Below, in pieces: positions 10,124-18,309 of a stretch of DNA of 64,000 bases. This DNA is from Streptomyces sp. ISL-10 (GTDB lineage: Bacteria > Actinomycetota > Actinomycetes > Streptomycetales > Streptomycetaceae): the NCBI RefSeq assembly GCF_018614575.1, contig NZ_JAGGOJ010000035.1:1-64000 (forward strand), written 5' to 3'. Numbering within the stretch: the first letter of the stretch is position 1; each line of letters opens with the position of its first letter. The notes under the pieces were generated by a model. That model made no database searches and was not told the origin of the DNA. It was given only the letters and a program-made list of their open reading frames with translations. The position numbers and the translations under genes were made by a program.

Positions 10124-11752
10124 ATGATGACCACCCTGCAGAGCGTCCCTGACCACGGGACGCACCCGGCCTCCGGCTCGACGGTGTCCTCCTTCAAGGC
10201 AGCGAGCCGCGCCGAGACCCGGGAGCAGCTCTCCACGGCGACGTACGACCTCCTGGTGATCGGCGGCGGCATCCTGGGCATCTCCACCGCCTGGCATGCG
10301 GCGCAGTCCGGGCTGCGGGTGGCTCTGGTGGACGCCGGCGACTTCGCCGGCGCCACCTCCTCCGCCTCCTCCAAGCTGCTCCACGGCGGTCTGCGCTACC
10401 TGCAGACCGGCGCGGTGAAGCTGGTCGCGGAGAACCACTTCGAGCGGCGTGCGGTCTCCCGCCAGGTGGCGCCGCACCTGGCGAACCCGCTCACCTTCTA
10501 CCTGCCCGTCTACAAGGGCGGCCCGCACGGTGCCGCCAAGCTCGGGGCCGGTGTCTTCGCCTACTCCGCGCTCTCCGCGTTCGGTGACGGCGTCGGCCAC
10601 CTGCTCGGCCCGGCGAAGGCCGCGGCGGACGTGCCCGAACTGCGCACCGACAACCTCAAGGCCGTCGCGGTCTACGGCGACGACCAGATGAACGACGCGC
10701 GCATGGCGCTGATGACGGTCCGTGCGGCCGTCGAGGCCGGGGCGACCGTCCTCAACCACGCCGAGGTCACCGGGCTTCGCTTCACCCGTGGCCGGGTCAC
10801 CGGCGCGGAGCTCAAGGACCGCACCAACGGCACCGAGTTCGGCGTCGACGCCCGCCTGGTGCTCAACGCGACCGGCCCGTGGGTCGACCACCTGCGCCGG
10901 ATGGAGGACCCGAACGCGGCTCCCTCCATCCGTCTGTCGAAGGGCGCGCACCTGGTCCTCAAGCGCACCTCCCCGTGGAAGGCCGCGCTCGCCACTCCGA
11001 TCGACAAGTACCGCATCACGTTCGCCCTGCCCTGGGAGGACATGCTGCTGCTCGGTACGACGGACGAGGAGTTCGAGGGCGACCCGGCGGACGTCGCGGT
11101 CAACGAGAAGGACGTCACCCAGATCCTGGACGAGGCCGCGTTCTCGATCCGCGACCAGCAGCTGTCGCGCGATCTGATCACGTACTCCTTCGCCGGTCTG
11201 CGCGTCCTGCCGGGCGGCCCCGGCGACACGTCCAAGGCCAAGCGGGAGACCGTCGTCACCGAGGGCAGCGGCGGCATGCTGTCGGTGGCCGGCGGCAAGT
11301 GGACGACCTTCCGCCACATCGGCCGCACGGTGATGAACAAGCTGGCCGAGCTGCCGGGCAGGCCGCTCGCGGAGGACATGGAGCCGATCGCGCAGCTGCC
11401 GAAGAAGCTGCCGCTGCCCGGCATCGCCAACCCGAACGCCGTCGCGCACCGTCTCCTCGTCGACGGCGGTACGCCCGGCCCGCGCATGGCGGCCGACACC
11501 GCCCGCCACCTCGCCACGCACTACGGCTCGCTGTCGTTCGACATAGCCCGTATGGCGAGCGAGGACCCGGCGCTGGCCGAACGCATCCACCCGGACGCCC
11601 CGGAGATCTGGGCGCAGGTCGTGTACGCGCGTGACCACGAGTGGGCCGAGACGGCGGACGACGTGCTGCGCCGCCGTACGACGCTCACGATCCGGGGACT
11701 CGCGACGGACGAGATCCGCGGAAGGGTCGAGGACGTCCTCGGCAAGAAGTAG
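10124..11752 (+). CDS. glpD: FAD-dependent glycerol-3-phosphate dehydrogenase
   Basis: 542-residue membrane-associated flavoenzyme that oxidises glycerol 3-phosphate to dihydroxyacetone phosphate and passes electrons to the quinone pool. The FAD-binding GGGILGISTAW motif starts near residue 46, followed by SSASSKLLHGGLRYLQ, characteristic of GlpD. The C-terminal DAO_C-type helical domain carries the conserved WAETADDVLRRRT. GAGGAGC precedes the ATG. It ends the glycerol operon and is followed within 20 bp by a strong terminator. The first 40 residues are a poorly conserved Ser/Thr/Ala-rich extension. Confidence 0.96.
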   Translation: MMTTLQSVPDHGTHPASGSTVSSFKAASRAETREQLSTATYDLLVIGGGILGISTAWHAAQSGLRVALVDAGDFAGATSSASSKLLHGGLRYLQTGAVKLVAENHFERRAVSRQVAPHLANPLTFYLPVYKGGPHGAAKLGAGVFAYSALSAFGDGVGHLLGPAKAAADVPELRTDNLKAVAVYGDDQMNDARMALMTVRAAVEAGATVLNHAEVTGLRFTRGRVTGAELKDRTNGTEFGVDARLVLNATGPWVDHLRRMEDPNAAPSIRLSKGAHLVLKRTSPWKAALATPIDKYRITFALPWEDMLLLGTTDEEFEGDPADVAVNEKDVTQILDEAAFSIRDQQLSRDLITYSFAGLRVLPGGPGDTSKAKRETVVTEGSGGMLSVAGGKWTTFRHIGRTVMNKLAELPGRPLAEDMEPIAQLPKKLPLPGIANPNAVAHRLLVDGGTPGPRMAADTARHLATHYGSLSFDIARMASEDPALAERIHPDAPEIWAQVVYARDHEWAETADDVLRRRTTLTIRGLATDEIRGRVEDVLGKK

Positions 11753-11768
11753 CCACACGGCACATGTG

Positions 11769-11797
11769 GGGGCGGCGCACCTGAGGTGCGCCGCCCC
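11769..11797. terminator. Bidirectional terminator hairpin
   Basis: Perfect 13-bp stem GGGGCGGCGCACC / GGTGCGCCGCCCC with a 3-nt TGA loop, between the convergent glpD and the MFS gene. No clear U-tract follows, as is common for Streptomyces terminators. Confidence 0.85.
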
Positions 11798-11805
11798 TGC
11801 CGCTG

Positions 11806-13173
11806 TCAGGAGTTGAGCTCCTCCAGCGTTCTGCCCTTGGTCTCGACGGCGAGCAGGGCGACGACCGCGCCCACCGCCGCAACAGCGGCGAACTGCGCGA
11901 AGATCAGGCTCAGGCTGCCGCCCGCGCCGAGGATCGCTCCCACGGTGACCGGGCCGAGGATGACCCCGAGGCGGTTCCACAGACCGCCGAACGCGGCGCC
12001 CTTGGCACGGTTGCGGGTCGGGTAGAGCTCGGGCGAGTACAGGTAGAGCCCGGTGTTGACCGCGTAGAGGAAGAAGGTCGTGCCCGACGCGAAGAGCGCG
12101 ACCTGGGAGCCGGAGGTGCCGCCGGCCAGGGCCAGCGTTCCGAGGACGACCGTGCTGCCGCCCAGCGCGGCGACGAGGGCCGGTCTGCGACCCGTCCGGT
12201 CGATCACCAGCGCGACGAGGAGCGTGCCGAGCAGCCCGGTGACGTTGCTCAGCAGGGTGTAGCCGAGGGCGGTGGACAGGTCGAGGCCGAAGTTCTGGGT
12301 GTAGAGGGACGGCAGCCAGGTGGAGATGCCGTGGTTGACGTAGTACGCGACGAACCAGAGCACGGAGACGACCGCCGTCCGGCGCAGGTAGCGGCCCGCG
12401 AACAGTTCACGAAGGCGCCCCTGCGAGGACTCCTCGGCCTGCACGGCGAGCACCGGGGCGGGCAGCGGCCCCCGCGTGGCGTGAACGACCTCGGCCTCGA
12501 TGCGTGCCATGGCCCGCTCCGCCTCCTCCACGCGGCCCCGGGCGAGCAGCCAGCGCGGGGACTCGGCCACGTGCCGCGGCAGCAGTGCGGCGAACAGGAC
12601 GGGCACGGTGCCGATGAGGAACATCGCACGCCAGCCGAGATGGGGCACCACCCACACGGCGACGAGGGTGGCCGTCGCCAGGCCGGCCGGGAAGACCGCC
12701 TCGTACAGGAGCACGAACCGGCCGCGCCTGTCGGAGCGTGCGATCTCGTTGATGTACGTGGCGGCCACGGGGACGACGCCGCCGATGCCGATGCCCTGGA
12801 CGAAGCGGAACAGCGAGAAGATCTCGACGCCGCCGGCGAAGGCGACGGCCAGTGAGGCGAGACCCGTCACGGCGACTCCGAGGGCGACCGTGCGCACGCG
12901 CCCGATCCGGTCGCCGAGCCAGCCGGCCACGAGCGCGCCGATGAGCATGCCGACCGAGGACGCCGTCAGCGCGACGGTGGCCTGTCCCGTCGTCAGGTGC
13001 CACTCGCTCCTCAGGGCGGGGAGCGCGGAGGCGGCCAGCAGTTGGTCGAACGCCTCGAAGAACGTGACGGCTCCGATCAGGAACCGGACTTTGACGTGCC
13101 AGCGCGAGTGAGGAAGTCGCTCCAGCCGCGCGGCTGTCGAGGAGGAGGCAGGCGCGGCGGCCACAGTCGTCAT
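11806..13173 (-). CDS. MFS transporter, sugar/aromatic-acid porter type
   Basis: 455-residue major-facilitator permease with twelve predicted membrane segments. The signature GWLGDRIGRVRT lies between helices 2 and 3, and the repeated VIDRTGRRPALV lies in the second half. RFVQGIGIGGVVPVAATYINE resembles the sugar-porter and 4-hydroxybenzoate/niacin branches, but the substrate is not evident. The start at 13173 is preceded by AAGGAAA; a longer frame to 13230 is unlikely. The gene is divergent from a FadR-type regulator whose own promoter region holds a palindrome (13317-13331), suggesting substrate-responsive control by that protein. Convergent with glpD across a shared terminator. Confidence 0.88.
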   Translation of the reverse strand: MTTVAAAPASSSTAARLERLPHSRWHVKVRFLIGAVTFFEAFDQLLAASALPALRSEWHLTTGQATVALTASSVGMLIGALVAGWLGDRIGRVRTVALGVAVTGLASLAVAFAGGVEIFSLFRFVQGIGIGGVVPVAATYINEIARSDRRGRFVLLYEAVFPAGLATATLVAVWVVPHLGWRAMFLIGTVPVLFAALLPRHVAESPRWLLARGRVEEAERAMARIEAEVVHATRGPLPAPVLAVQAEESSQGRLRELFAGRYLRRTAVVSVLWFVAYYVNHGISTWLPSLYTQNFGLDLSTALGYTLLSNVTGLLGTLLVALVIDRTGRRPALVAALGGSTVVLGTLALAGGTSGSQVALFASGTTFFLYAVNTGLYLYSPELYPTRNRAKGAAFGGLWNRLGVILGPVTVGAILGAGGSLSLIFAQFAAVAAVGAVVALLAVETKGRTLEELNS

Positions 13174-13316
13174 GAGGTTTCCTTCCCCCAACGGTGAGGC
13201 GCGGGACAGGGAGGCAGCGGACTTCGTCACCTTCTGGCGACGGCCCTGCCGACCGGCGGACGACCGGGCGGGGAGAGGCCGTGCCCAAGGATGGTCGCAG
13301 GCGGCATAATCGGTCT

Positions 13317-13331
13317 ATACATCGGAGGTAT
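13317..13331. promoter_or_regulatory. Candidate operator of the FadR-type regulator
   Basis: ATACATCGGAGGTAT is a 15-bp near-perfect palindrome (12 of 14 paired positions), covering the leader of the regulator gene. A related half-site sequence GAACATCGGACGTAT lies at 14139-14153, downstream of the same gene, with an AACATCGGAC copy at 14122-14131. Confidence 0.5.
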
Positions 13332-13341
13332 GGAGGTCCCC

Positions 13342-14013
13342 GTGGCTGTCACCGACGAGGCCATCCAGAAGATCAAGGGGATGATCGTCTCCGGCGCGCT
13401 CCGCCCGGGCGACCGGCTCCCCAAGGAGAGCGAGCTGGCCGCGGAGCTGGGCCTGTCGCGGAACTCGCTGCGCGAGGCGGTGCGGGCGCTCTCCCTGATC
13501 CGCATCCTCGACGTGCGACAGGGCGACGGCACGTATGTGACGAGCCTCGACCCGCAACTGCTCCTGGAAGCACTGAGCTTCGTCGTCGACTTCCACCGGG
13601 ACGACACGGTGCTGGAGTTCCTCGCGGTGCGGCGCATTCTGGAGCCGGCGGCCACAGCAATGGCGGCGGCGCGGATCAGCGAGGCCGAACTGGACGCCCT
13701 CGGCGAGCAGTTGGACGCGCTGGGGCCGCAGCCGTCGGTGGAAGAACTGGTCGCGGCGGACCTGGAGTTCCACCGCGGCATCGTCCAGTCCTCGGGGAAC
13801 GCGGTGCTGTGCTCCCTGCTGGACGGCCTGTCCGGCCCCACGACCCGGGCCGGCATCTGGCGCGGCCTGACCCAGGAGGACGCGGTGAGCCGCACGCTCC
13901 ATGAACACCGCGCGATCCTGTCGGCCCTGCGGGATCGCGACGCGGAGGCGGCGCGGTCGTGGGCGATGGTGCATGTGGCGGGCGTGGAGCAGCGGCTGCG
14001 GTCGACGCTGTAG
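13342..14013 (+). CDS. GntR-family regulator, FadR subfamily
   Basis: About 223 residues. A winged helix-turn-helix at residues 5-70 (DRLPKESELAAELGLSRNSL, then REAVRALSLIRILDVRQGDG) precedes an FCD all-helical ligand domain with the metal-ligand pattern DLEFHRGIV and HRAIL later. FadR-type proteins bind small carboxylates. The start is uncertain: GTG at 13342 has GGAGGT 4 nt upstream, while ATG at 13330 abuts its GGAGGT with no spacer. A palindrome covers this leader, so autoregulation is likely. Divergent from the MFS transporter, its most probable target. Confidence 0.87.
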   Translation: MAVTDEAIQKIKGMIVSGALRPGDRLPKESELAAELGLSRNSLREAVRALSLIRILDVRQGDGTYVTSLDPQLLLEALSFVVDFHRDDTVLEFLAVRRILEPAATAMAAARISEAELDALGEQLDALGPQPSVEELVAADLEFHRGIVQSSGNAVLCSLLDGLSGPTTRAGIWRGLTQEDAVSRTLHEHRAILSALRDRDAEAARSWAMVHVAGVEQRLRSTL

Positions 14014-14355
14014 CGCGCTTCCCCACCGGGGGCCGGCGCCTTGATTTCTCGTTGAGCCCGCGACGCGGGCGGCGTCGATCTCCACGAAGTCGACGGCCCC
14101 GGCCTGCCCTATGGCGAGAAAAACATCGGACCTCCCATGAACATCGGACGTATAGCGTTGCCATGACGACGCAGTCCACGGTCGGGGCACGATTTCCGGC
14201 GCACAGCTCGGATGAATAAGTGGCCTGATGTTCGCACTCCCCGGCATCTGCCCCGTTCCGAGAAGTTCACCCGGGCGTGCAAGGGGGCTGCGGGCGGGCA
14301 CCCGGTAAGCCGTAAGGTTGGGACGTACTAAAGGGAACTTCGGAAGGAGGCCTGG
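14014..14355. other. 342-bp gap upstream of parJ
   Basis: No gene recognised. It holds two copies of AACATCGGAC (14122-14131 and 14140-14149), 18 bp apart, related to the palindrome ahead of the FadR-type gene. The parJ ribosome site GGAGG lies just before 14356. Any parJ promoter is expected between about 14280 and 14340 but is not distinct. Confidence 0.5.
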
Positions 14356-15384
14356 GTGATCGAGCTCGAGGGGGTACCCGAGCTGATCGACCCGGTCATG
14401 GTGGCCGCGTTCGAGGGCTGGAACGACGCCGGCGACGCCGCCTCCACCGCGGTCGCTCACCTGGACCGGGAATGGAAGGGCGAGGTGTTCGCGGCGCTCG
14501 ACGCCGAGGACTACTACGACTTCCAGGTCAACCGGCCCACGGTGTGGCTGGACAGCGGCGTACGGAAGATCACCTGGCCCACCACCCGGCTCTCCGTCGT
14601 CCGCATCGGCGGCGACAAGCCGCGCGACCTGGTCCTGGTCCGGGGCATCGAACCGTCCATGCGCTGGCGTTCGTTCTGCAACGAGATCCTGGGGTTCGCC
14701 CACGAGCTCGGCGTCGAGATGGTCGTGATCCTCGGCGCGCTGCTCGGCGACACCCCGCACACGCGGCCGGTCCCTGTCAGCGGCATCACCTCCGACCCGG
14801 AGCTGGCGCGGACGATGGACCTGGAGGAGACGCGCTACGAAGGGCCGACCGGCATCGTGGGCATCCTCCAGGAGGCGTGCACCCACGCCGGCGTGCCGGC
14901 GGTGAGCCTGTGGGCCGCGGTCCCGCACTACGTGTCCCAGCCGCCCAACCCCAAGGCCACGCTGGCGCTGCTGAACCGCCTGGAGGACCTGATCGACCTG
15001 CGCATCCCCCTGGGCGAACTCCCCGAGGACGCACGGGCCTGGCAGCTGGGCGTGGACCAACTGGCCGCCGAGGACAGCGAGGTGGCCGAGTACGTGCAGA
15101 CGCTGGAGGAGGCGCGGGACACCGCCGAGCTGCCCGAGGCGTCCGGCGAGGCCATCGCCCGCGAGTTCGAGCGCTATCTGCGGCGGCGCGACGGTGGCCC
15201 CGGCTCCGGCCACGCCACCGACGGGGGCGAGGGCAGCTCGTACCTGCGCGACACCTCCAGCGGGCGCACCCGCCCGCCGGCGCCGCCCCGGTCGGAGCCG
15301 GGGCCCGCGGAGCCCGGTGCCGAGCCGCCGGAGGCGGACCGTGAGGACGACGACGGCGAGGCGACGGGGTCGTCCGAGGACTGA
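14356..15384 (+). CDS. parJ: ParJ-like PAC2-family protein
   Basis: 342-residue protein with a PAC2 (proteasome assembly chaperone 2) fold over residues 5-240: DPVMVAAFEGWNDAGDAAS at the N-terminus, WPTTRLSVVRIGG, and a central GALLGDTPHTRP. The C-terminal 80 residues are charged and Pro/Gly-rich, probably disordered. The S. coelicolor protein at the equivalent place was described as ParJ, an actinobacterial signature protein that binds ParA and affects chromosome segregation during sporulation; I assign that role by recalled synteny. GGAGG precedes the GTG start. It is followed by a 20-bp-stem terminator and is convergent with mshC. Confidence 0.82.
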   Translation: MIELEGVPELIDPVMVAAFEGWNDAGDAASTAVAHLDREWKGEVFAALDAEDYYDFQVNRPTVWLDSGVRKITWPTTRLSVVRIGGDKPRDLVLVRGIEPSMRWRSFCNEILGFAHELGVEMVVILGALLGDTPHTRPVPVSGITSDPELARTMDLEETRYEGPTGIVGILQEACTHAGVPAVSLWAAVPHYVSQPPNPKATLALLNRLEDLIDLRIPLGELPEDARAWQLGVDQLAAEDSEVAEYVQTLEEARDTAELPEASGEAIAREFERYLRRRDGGPGSGHATDGGEGSSYLRDTSSGRTRPPAPPRSEPGPAEPGAEPPEADREDDDGEATGSSED

Positions 15385-15390
15385 GGGACA

Positions 15391-15433
15391 CGCGCAGCGG
15401 GGTGGCACCGGGCCGGTGCCACCCCGCTGCGCG
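15391..15433. terminator. Strong bidirectional terminator between parJ and mshC
   Basis: Perfect 20-bp inverted repeat (15391-15410 and 15414-15433) with a 3-nt loop. One of the longest uninterrupted stems in the window, placed between convergent genes. Confidence 0.9.
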
Positions 15434-15525
15434 TTGCGCCGCTCACACCCGGTCGACGGCCACCACGTCGTACTCGGTGTCGTCGACCGGCAGCCGGTGG
15501 AGCTGGGGCTGCACGGCCGAGGGCC

Positions 15526-16755
15526 TTACAGCGCGACGCCCAGCAGAGCGTCGACAGCGCGGGACGCCAGCCCGGGAGCGCCTTCGTCCGTGCCGCCCTC
15601 GGACTGCTGGCGTGCTGCCCAGCGGTCCACCGCGGCCAGCGCGGCGGGGGCGTCGAGGTCGTTCGCGAGCGCCTCGCGGATCTCCTCGACCAGGGTGTCC
15701 GCGGACGGGCCGTCGGGCCGCGAGACGGCCGCGCGCCAGCGCCCGAGCCGCTCGACCGCGTCCCGCAGCACGCTGTCCGTCCACTCCCAGTCGGCCCGGT
15801 AGTGGTGCGAGAGCAGGGCGAGCCGGATCGCGGCGGGGTCGACGCCGTCACGGCGCAGCGCGGAGACGAAGACGAGGTTGCCCTTGGATTTGGACATCTT
15901 CTCGCCGTGGAGGGCCACCATGCCCGCGTGGACGTAGGCCTTGGCGAAGGGGTGCTCGCCGGTGAGCGCCTGCGCGTGCGAGGCGCCCATCTCGTGGTGC
16001 GGGAAGGCGAGGTCGGAGCCGCCGCCCTGCACGTCGAAGCCCATGCCGAGGTGGTCCAGGGCGATGGCCACGCACTCGATGTGCCAGCCGGGCCTGCCGC
16101 GACCGAGACTGGCGCCGTCCCAGCTGGGCTCGCCCTTTCGGGCGGCCATCCACAGCATGGGGTCGAGGGGGTTCTTCTTGCCCGGGCGGTCCGGGTCGCC
16201 GCCGCGCTCCGCGGACAGCAGGCGCATCGCCTCGGCGTCGAGGCGGGAGACCTCGCCGAAGTGCGGGTCCGCCTCCACGGAGAAGTAGATGTCGCCTTCG
16301 AGTTCATAGGCGGCGCCGGCGTCCCTGAGCCGTTCCACCAGCGGAACGATGCCCGGTATCGCCTCGACGGCACCGATGTAGTGCTGCGGGGGAAGCATCC
16401 GCAGCGCGGTCATGTCCTCGCGGAACAGCGCCGTTTCGCGCTCGGCGAGCTCGGTCCAGTCGTGCCCGTCGCGGATCGCGCGCTCGAGCAGCGGATCGTC
16501 GACGTCCGTCACGTTCTGGACGTAGTGAACCTGCCGCTTGGTGTCGAGCCACACGCGCTGCACAAGGTCGAACGCGTTGTAGGTCGCCGCGTGACCCAGG
16601 TGGGTCGCGTCGTACGGTGTGATGCCGCAGACGTAGATACGGGCGACGGGACCGGGGTCAAGGGTCACCAGACCGTCGGTCGCGGTGTCGTGGATCCGGA
16701 GGTCGCGGCCCTTGCCGGGCAGGGCGGGGACCTCAGAAGCGGGCCAGGCATGCAT
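15526..16755 (-). CDS. mshC: Cysteine:glucosaminyl-inositol ligase (mycothiol biosynthesis)
   Basis: 409-residue class-I-tRNA-synthetase-like enzyme that joins L-cysteine to glucosaminyl-inositol using ATP, the penultimate step to mycothiol, the actinobacterial thiol. It has the CysRS-like zinc/nucleotide motif YVCGITPYDATHLGH (HxGH class signature), WHIECVAIA, and the KMSKSKGN signature near residue 295. It is shorter than CysRS and lacks the anticodon-binding domain, as expected for MshC. The ATG start at 16755 fits the family's usual N-terminus. It ends 92 bp before a terminator shared with parJ. The next gene upstream on this strand encodes a kinase-like protein. Confidence 0.96.
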   Translation of the reverse strand: MHAWPASEVPALPGKGRDLRIHDTATDGLVTLDPGPVARIYVCGITPYDATHLGHAATYNAFDLVQRVWLDTKRQVHYVQNVTDVDDPLLERAIRDGHDWTELAERETALFREDMTALRMLPPQHYIGAVEAIPGIVPLVERLRDAGAAYELEGDIYFSVEADPHFGEVSRLDAEAMRLLSAERGGDPDRPGKKNPLDPMLWMAARKGEPSWDGASLGRGRPGWHIECVAIALDHLGMGFDVQGGGSDLAFPHHEMGASHAQALTGEHPFAKAYVHAGMVALHGEKMSKSKGNLVFVSALRRDGVDPAAIRLALLSHHYRADWEWTDSVLRDAVERLGRWRAAVSRPDGPSADTLVEEIREALANDLDAPAALAAVDRWAARQQSEGGTDEGAPGLASRAVDALLGVAL

Positions 16756-16859
16756 GCCACGAGCCTAACCGGACGCATGTTCCGCATACGAACCGGATCA
16801 CTGCTCTTGGCCGGTTGGGCACCCTTGCGATCGAACCCGAGGTGTGCCTGCCGGGGCTT

Positions 16860-17687
16860 CTACACGGGCGGCCAGGGAATCGCAGGCCACTCGCCCGACG
16901 GCAGGGGATGGGTCCCGGAGCTCAGCAGGGCCGCCACACGGTCCCTTACGGCGGCGACCTCGGCGGGAGTGAGCAATTCGGCCAGACGGGCAGCGAGCGC
17001 CGCCCCGTCCACGAGTGCGGCGGCCACCGACGCGAGCGCCCGGGTCGCCTCCTCGGGCAGCGGCTCCCCTGCCCAGCCCCACAGGAGCGTTCGCAGCTTG
17101 TCCTCGGCGTTGAACGTGACACCGTGGTCGATGGCGTACAGCGCCCCGTCGGCCGTAGGCAGCAGATGGCCGCCCTTGCGGTCACCGTTGTTGATCACCG
17201 CGTCGAGCACGGCAAGGCGGCGAAGCCGCGCGTCGTCGGCGTGGACGAGCAGGGCCGTGCGCCCTTCGCCGACGTCGGCGAAGCCGACCGCCTTCCAGCC
17301 CTCCCCCGGCTCCTCGTCCTCGACGAGCGCGAGCAGCGCGGCCTCGGGGTCGGCCTCGATCCACAGCTGGACCATGCCCTGGCCGTAGGGCCCGTCACGG
17401 AGCACGGTGGGCGGCACAAGCCCCCAGCCGGTGGCTTCGGAGAGCTCGTACGCCGCCACTTCGCGCTGGGCGAGGGTGCCGTCGGGGAAGTCCCACAGCG
17501 GGCGTTCGCCGGCGATCGGCTTGTAGACGCAGTGGACCTCGTCGCCCTCGTACGCCACGGAGCAGAAGAGCACCGCGTTGGACGCCTCGCGCACCTGGCC
17601 GCGGACGGTGAGCTCACCCTTCGTCAGGAGCGTGAGCACGTCGCCCGCGCTCACGCGCCCCGTCGGTATCCGTTCTGGCGCGGGCAT
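16860..17687 (-). CDS. SCO1664-type protein with atypical (PI3/4-kinase-like) kinase motifs
   Basis: 275-residue cytoplasmic protein of a conserved actinobacterial family. Visible kinase-like features: a Lys in VYKPIAGERPLWDF (Lys56), a downstream Glu helix in REVAAYELSE, a catalytic-loop-like INNGDRKGGH (Asp169), and a metal-loop-like YAIDHGVTF (Asp187). This arrangement resembles phosphatidylinositol 3/4-kinase and HipA-like folds rather than Hanks kinases. The substrate is unknown. The start at 17687 overlaps the end of the DUF3090 gene by 37 bp and has GGAAGGA upstream, so the two are probably translationally coupled. It lies in the run mshC, this gene, DUF3090, histidine phosphatase, which I recall as conserved in mycobacteria too. 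Activity is inferred only. Confidence 0.8.
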   Translation of the reverse strand: MPAPERIPTGRVSAGDVLTLLTKGELTVRGQVREASNAVLFCSVAYEGDEVHCVYKPIAGERPLWDFPDGTLAQREVAAYELSEATGWGLVPPTVLRDGPYGQGMVQLWIEADPEAALLALVEDEEPGEGWKAVGFADVGEGRTALLVHADDARLRRLAVLDAVINNGDRKGGHLLPTADGALYAIDHGVTFNAEDKLRTLLWGWAGEPLPEEATRALASVAAALVDGAALAARLAELLTPAEVAAVRDRVAALLSSGTHPLPSGEWPAIPWPPV

Positions 17688-18241
17688 ACGTGTCCTTCCG
17701 GATCGAGCGGCAGGCTGCACAGCGGGCACGGCGGGCGGCCGGCGTTCACCACGTCCAGCGCGCGCTTGGCGAACGCCCTGGCCTGGGCGCCGGTGAGCCG
17801 GACGCGCAGCATCGGGGGGCCGTTCTCCTCGTCCTGGAGCAGCCGCTCCTCTGCCTCCGCGAGGTCTTCCTCGGAGTCCGCATCCAGCTCGACCAGCGCC
17901 TGTGCCTCGACGATCATGCGCTGTTCCTCGCCGTCCCATGCCAGCGCCATCGTGCCGACACGGAACTCCTCCTCGACCGGGATGTCGAGCGGCGCGGTGT
18001 CGGCGACATCCGCAGGGGCCATGGCCGGCACGGGCGCGTTGCCCCCGGTGCGACGCACCACCTCGTCCAGAAGCTCGTCGATCCGCTCGGCCAGCGCGGC
18101 GACCTGAGTCTTCTCCAGAGCGACGCTGGTGACGCGCCCTGCGGCGGAAGCCTGCAGGAAGAACGTACGGCGTCCAGGCAACCCGACCGTGCCGGCCACA
18201 AAACGCTCCGGCGGGTCGTAGAGGAACACCTGACGGGACAC
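17651..18241 (-). CDS. DUF3090 family protein with C-terminal zinc knuckle
   Basis: 196-residue protein of unknown function. N-terminal VSRQVFLYDPPERFVAGTVG and the middle segment EEFRVGTMALAWDGE are typical of the DUF3090 family. The C-terminus carries a treble-clef-like cluster CPLCSLPLDPEGHVC that could bind zinc. The GTG start at 18241 follows AAGGGAGACAGGA. It overlaps the kinase-like gene downstream, and the histidine-phosphatase gene lies 68 bp upstream on the same strand. The constant association with a kinase-like and a phosphatase-like protein suggests a shared pathway, but none is established. Confidence 0.85.
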   Translation of the reverse strand: MSRQVFLYDPPERFVAGTVGLPGRRTFFLQASAAGRVTSVALEKTQVAALAERIDELLDEVVRRTGGNAPVPAMAPADVADTAPLDIPVEEEFRVGTMALAWDGEEQRMIVEAQALVELDADSEEDLAEAEERLLQDEENGPPMLRVRLTGAQARAFAKRALDVVNAGRPPCPLCSLPLDPEGHVCPRQNGYRRGA

Positions 18242-18309
18242 GTCCTGTCTCCCTTGGGATCGGTCTTCGGATCGGTCTTTCGGCCCGTCCACCCTACTGC
18301 TCCACGCGA

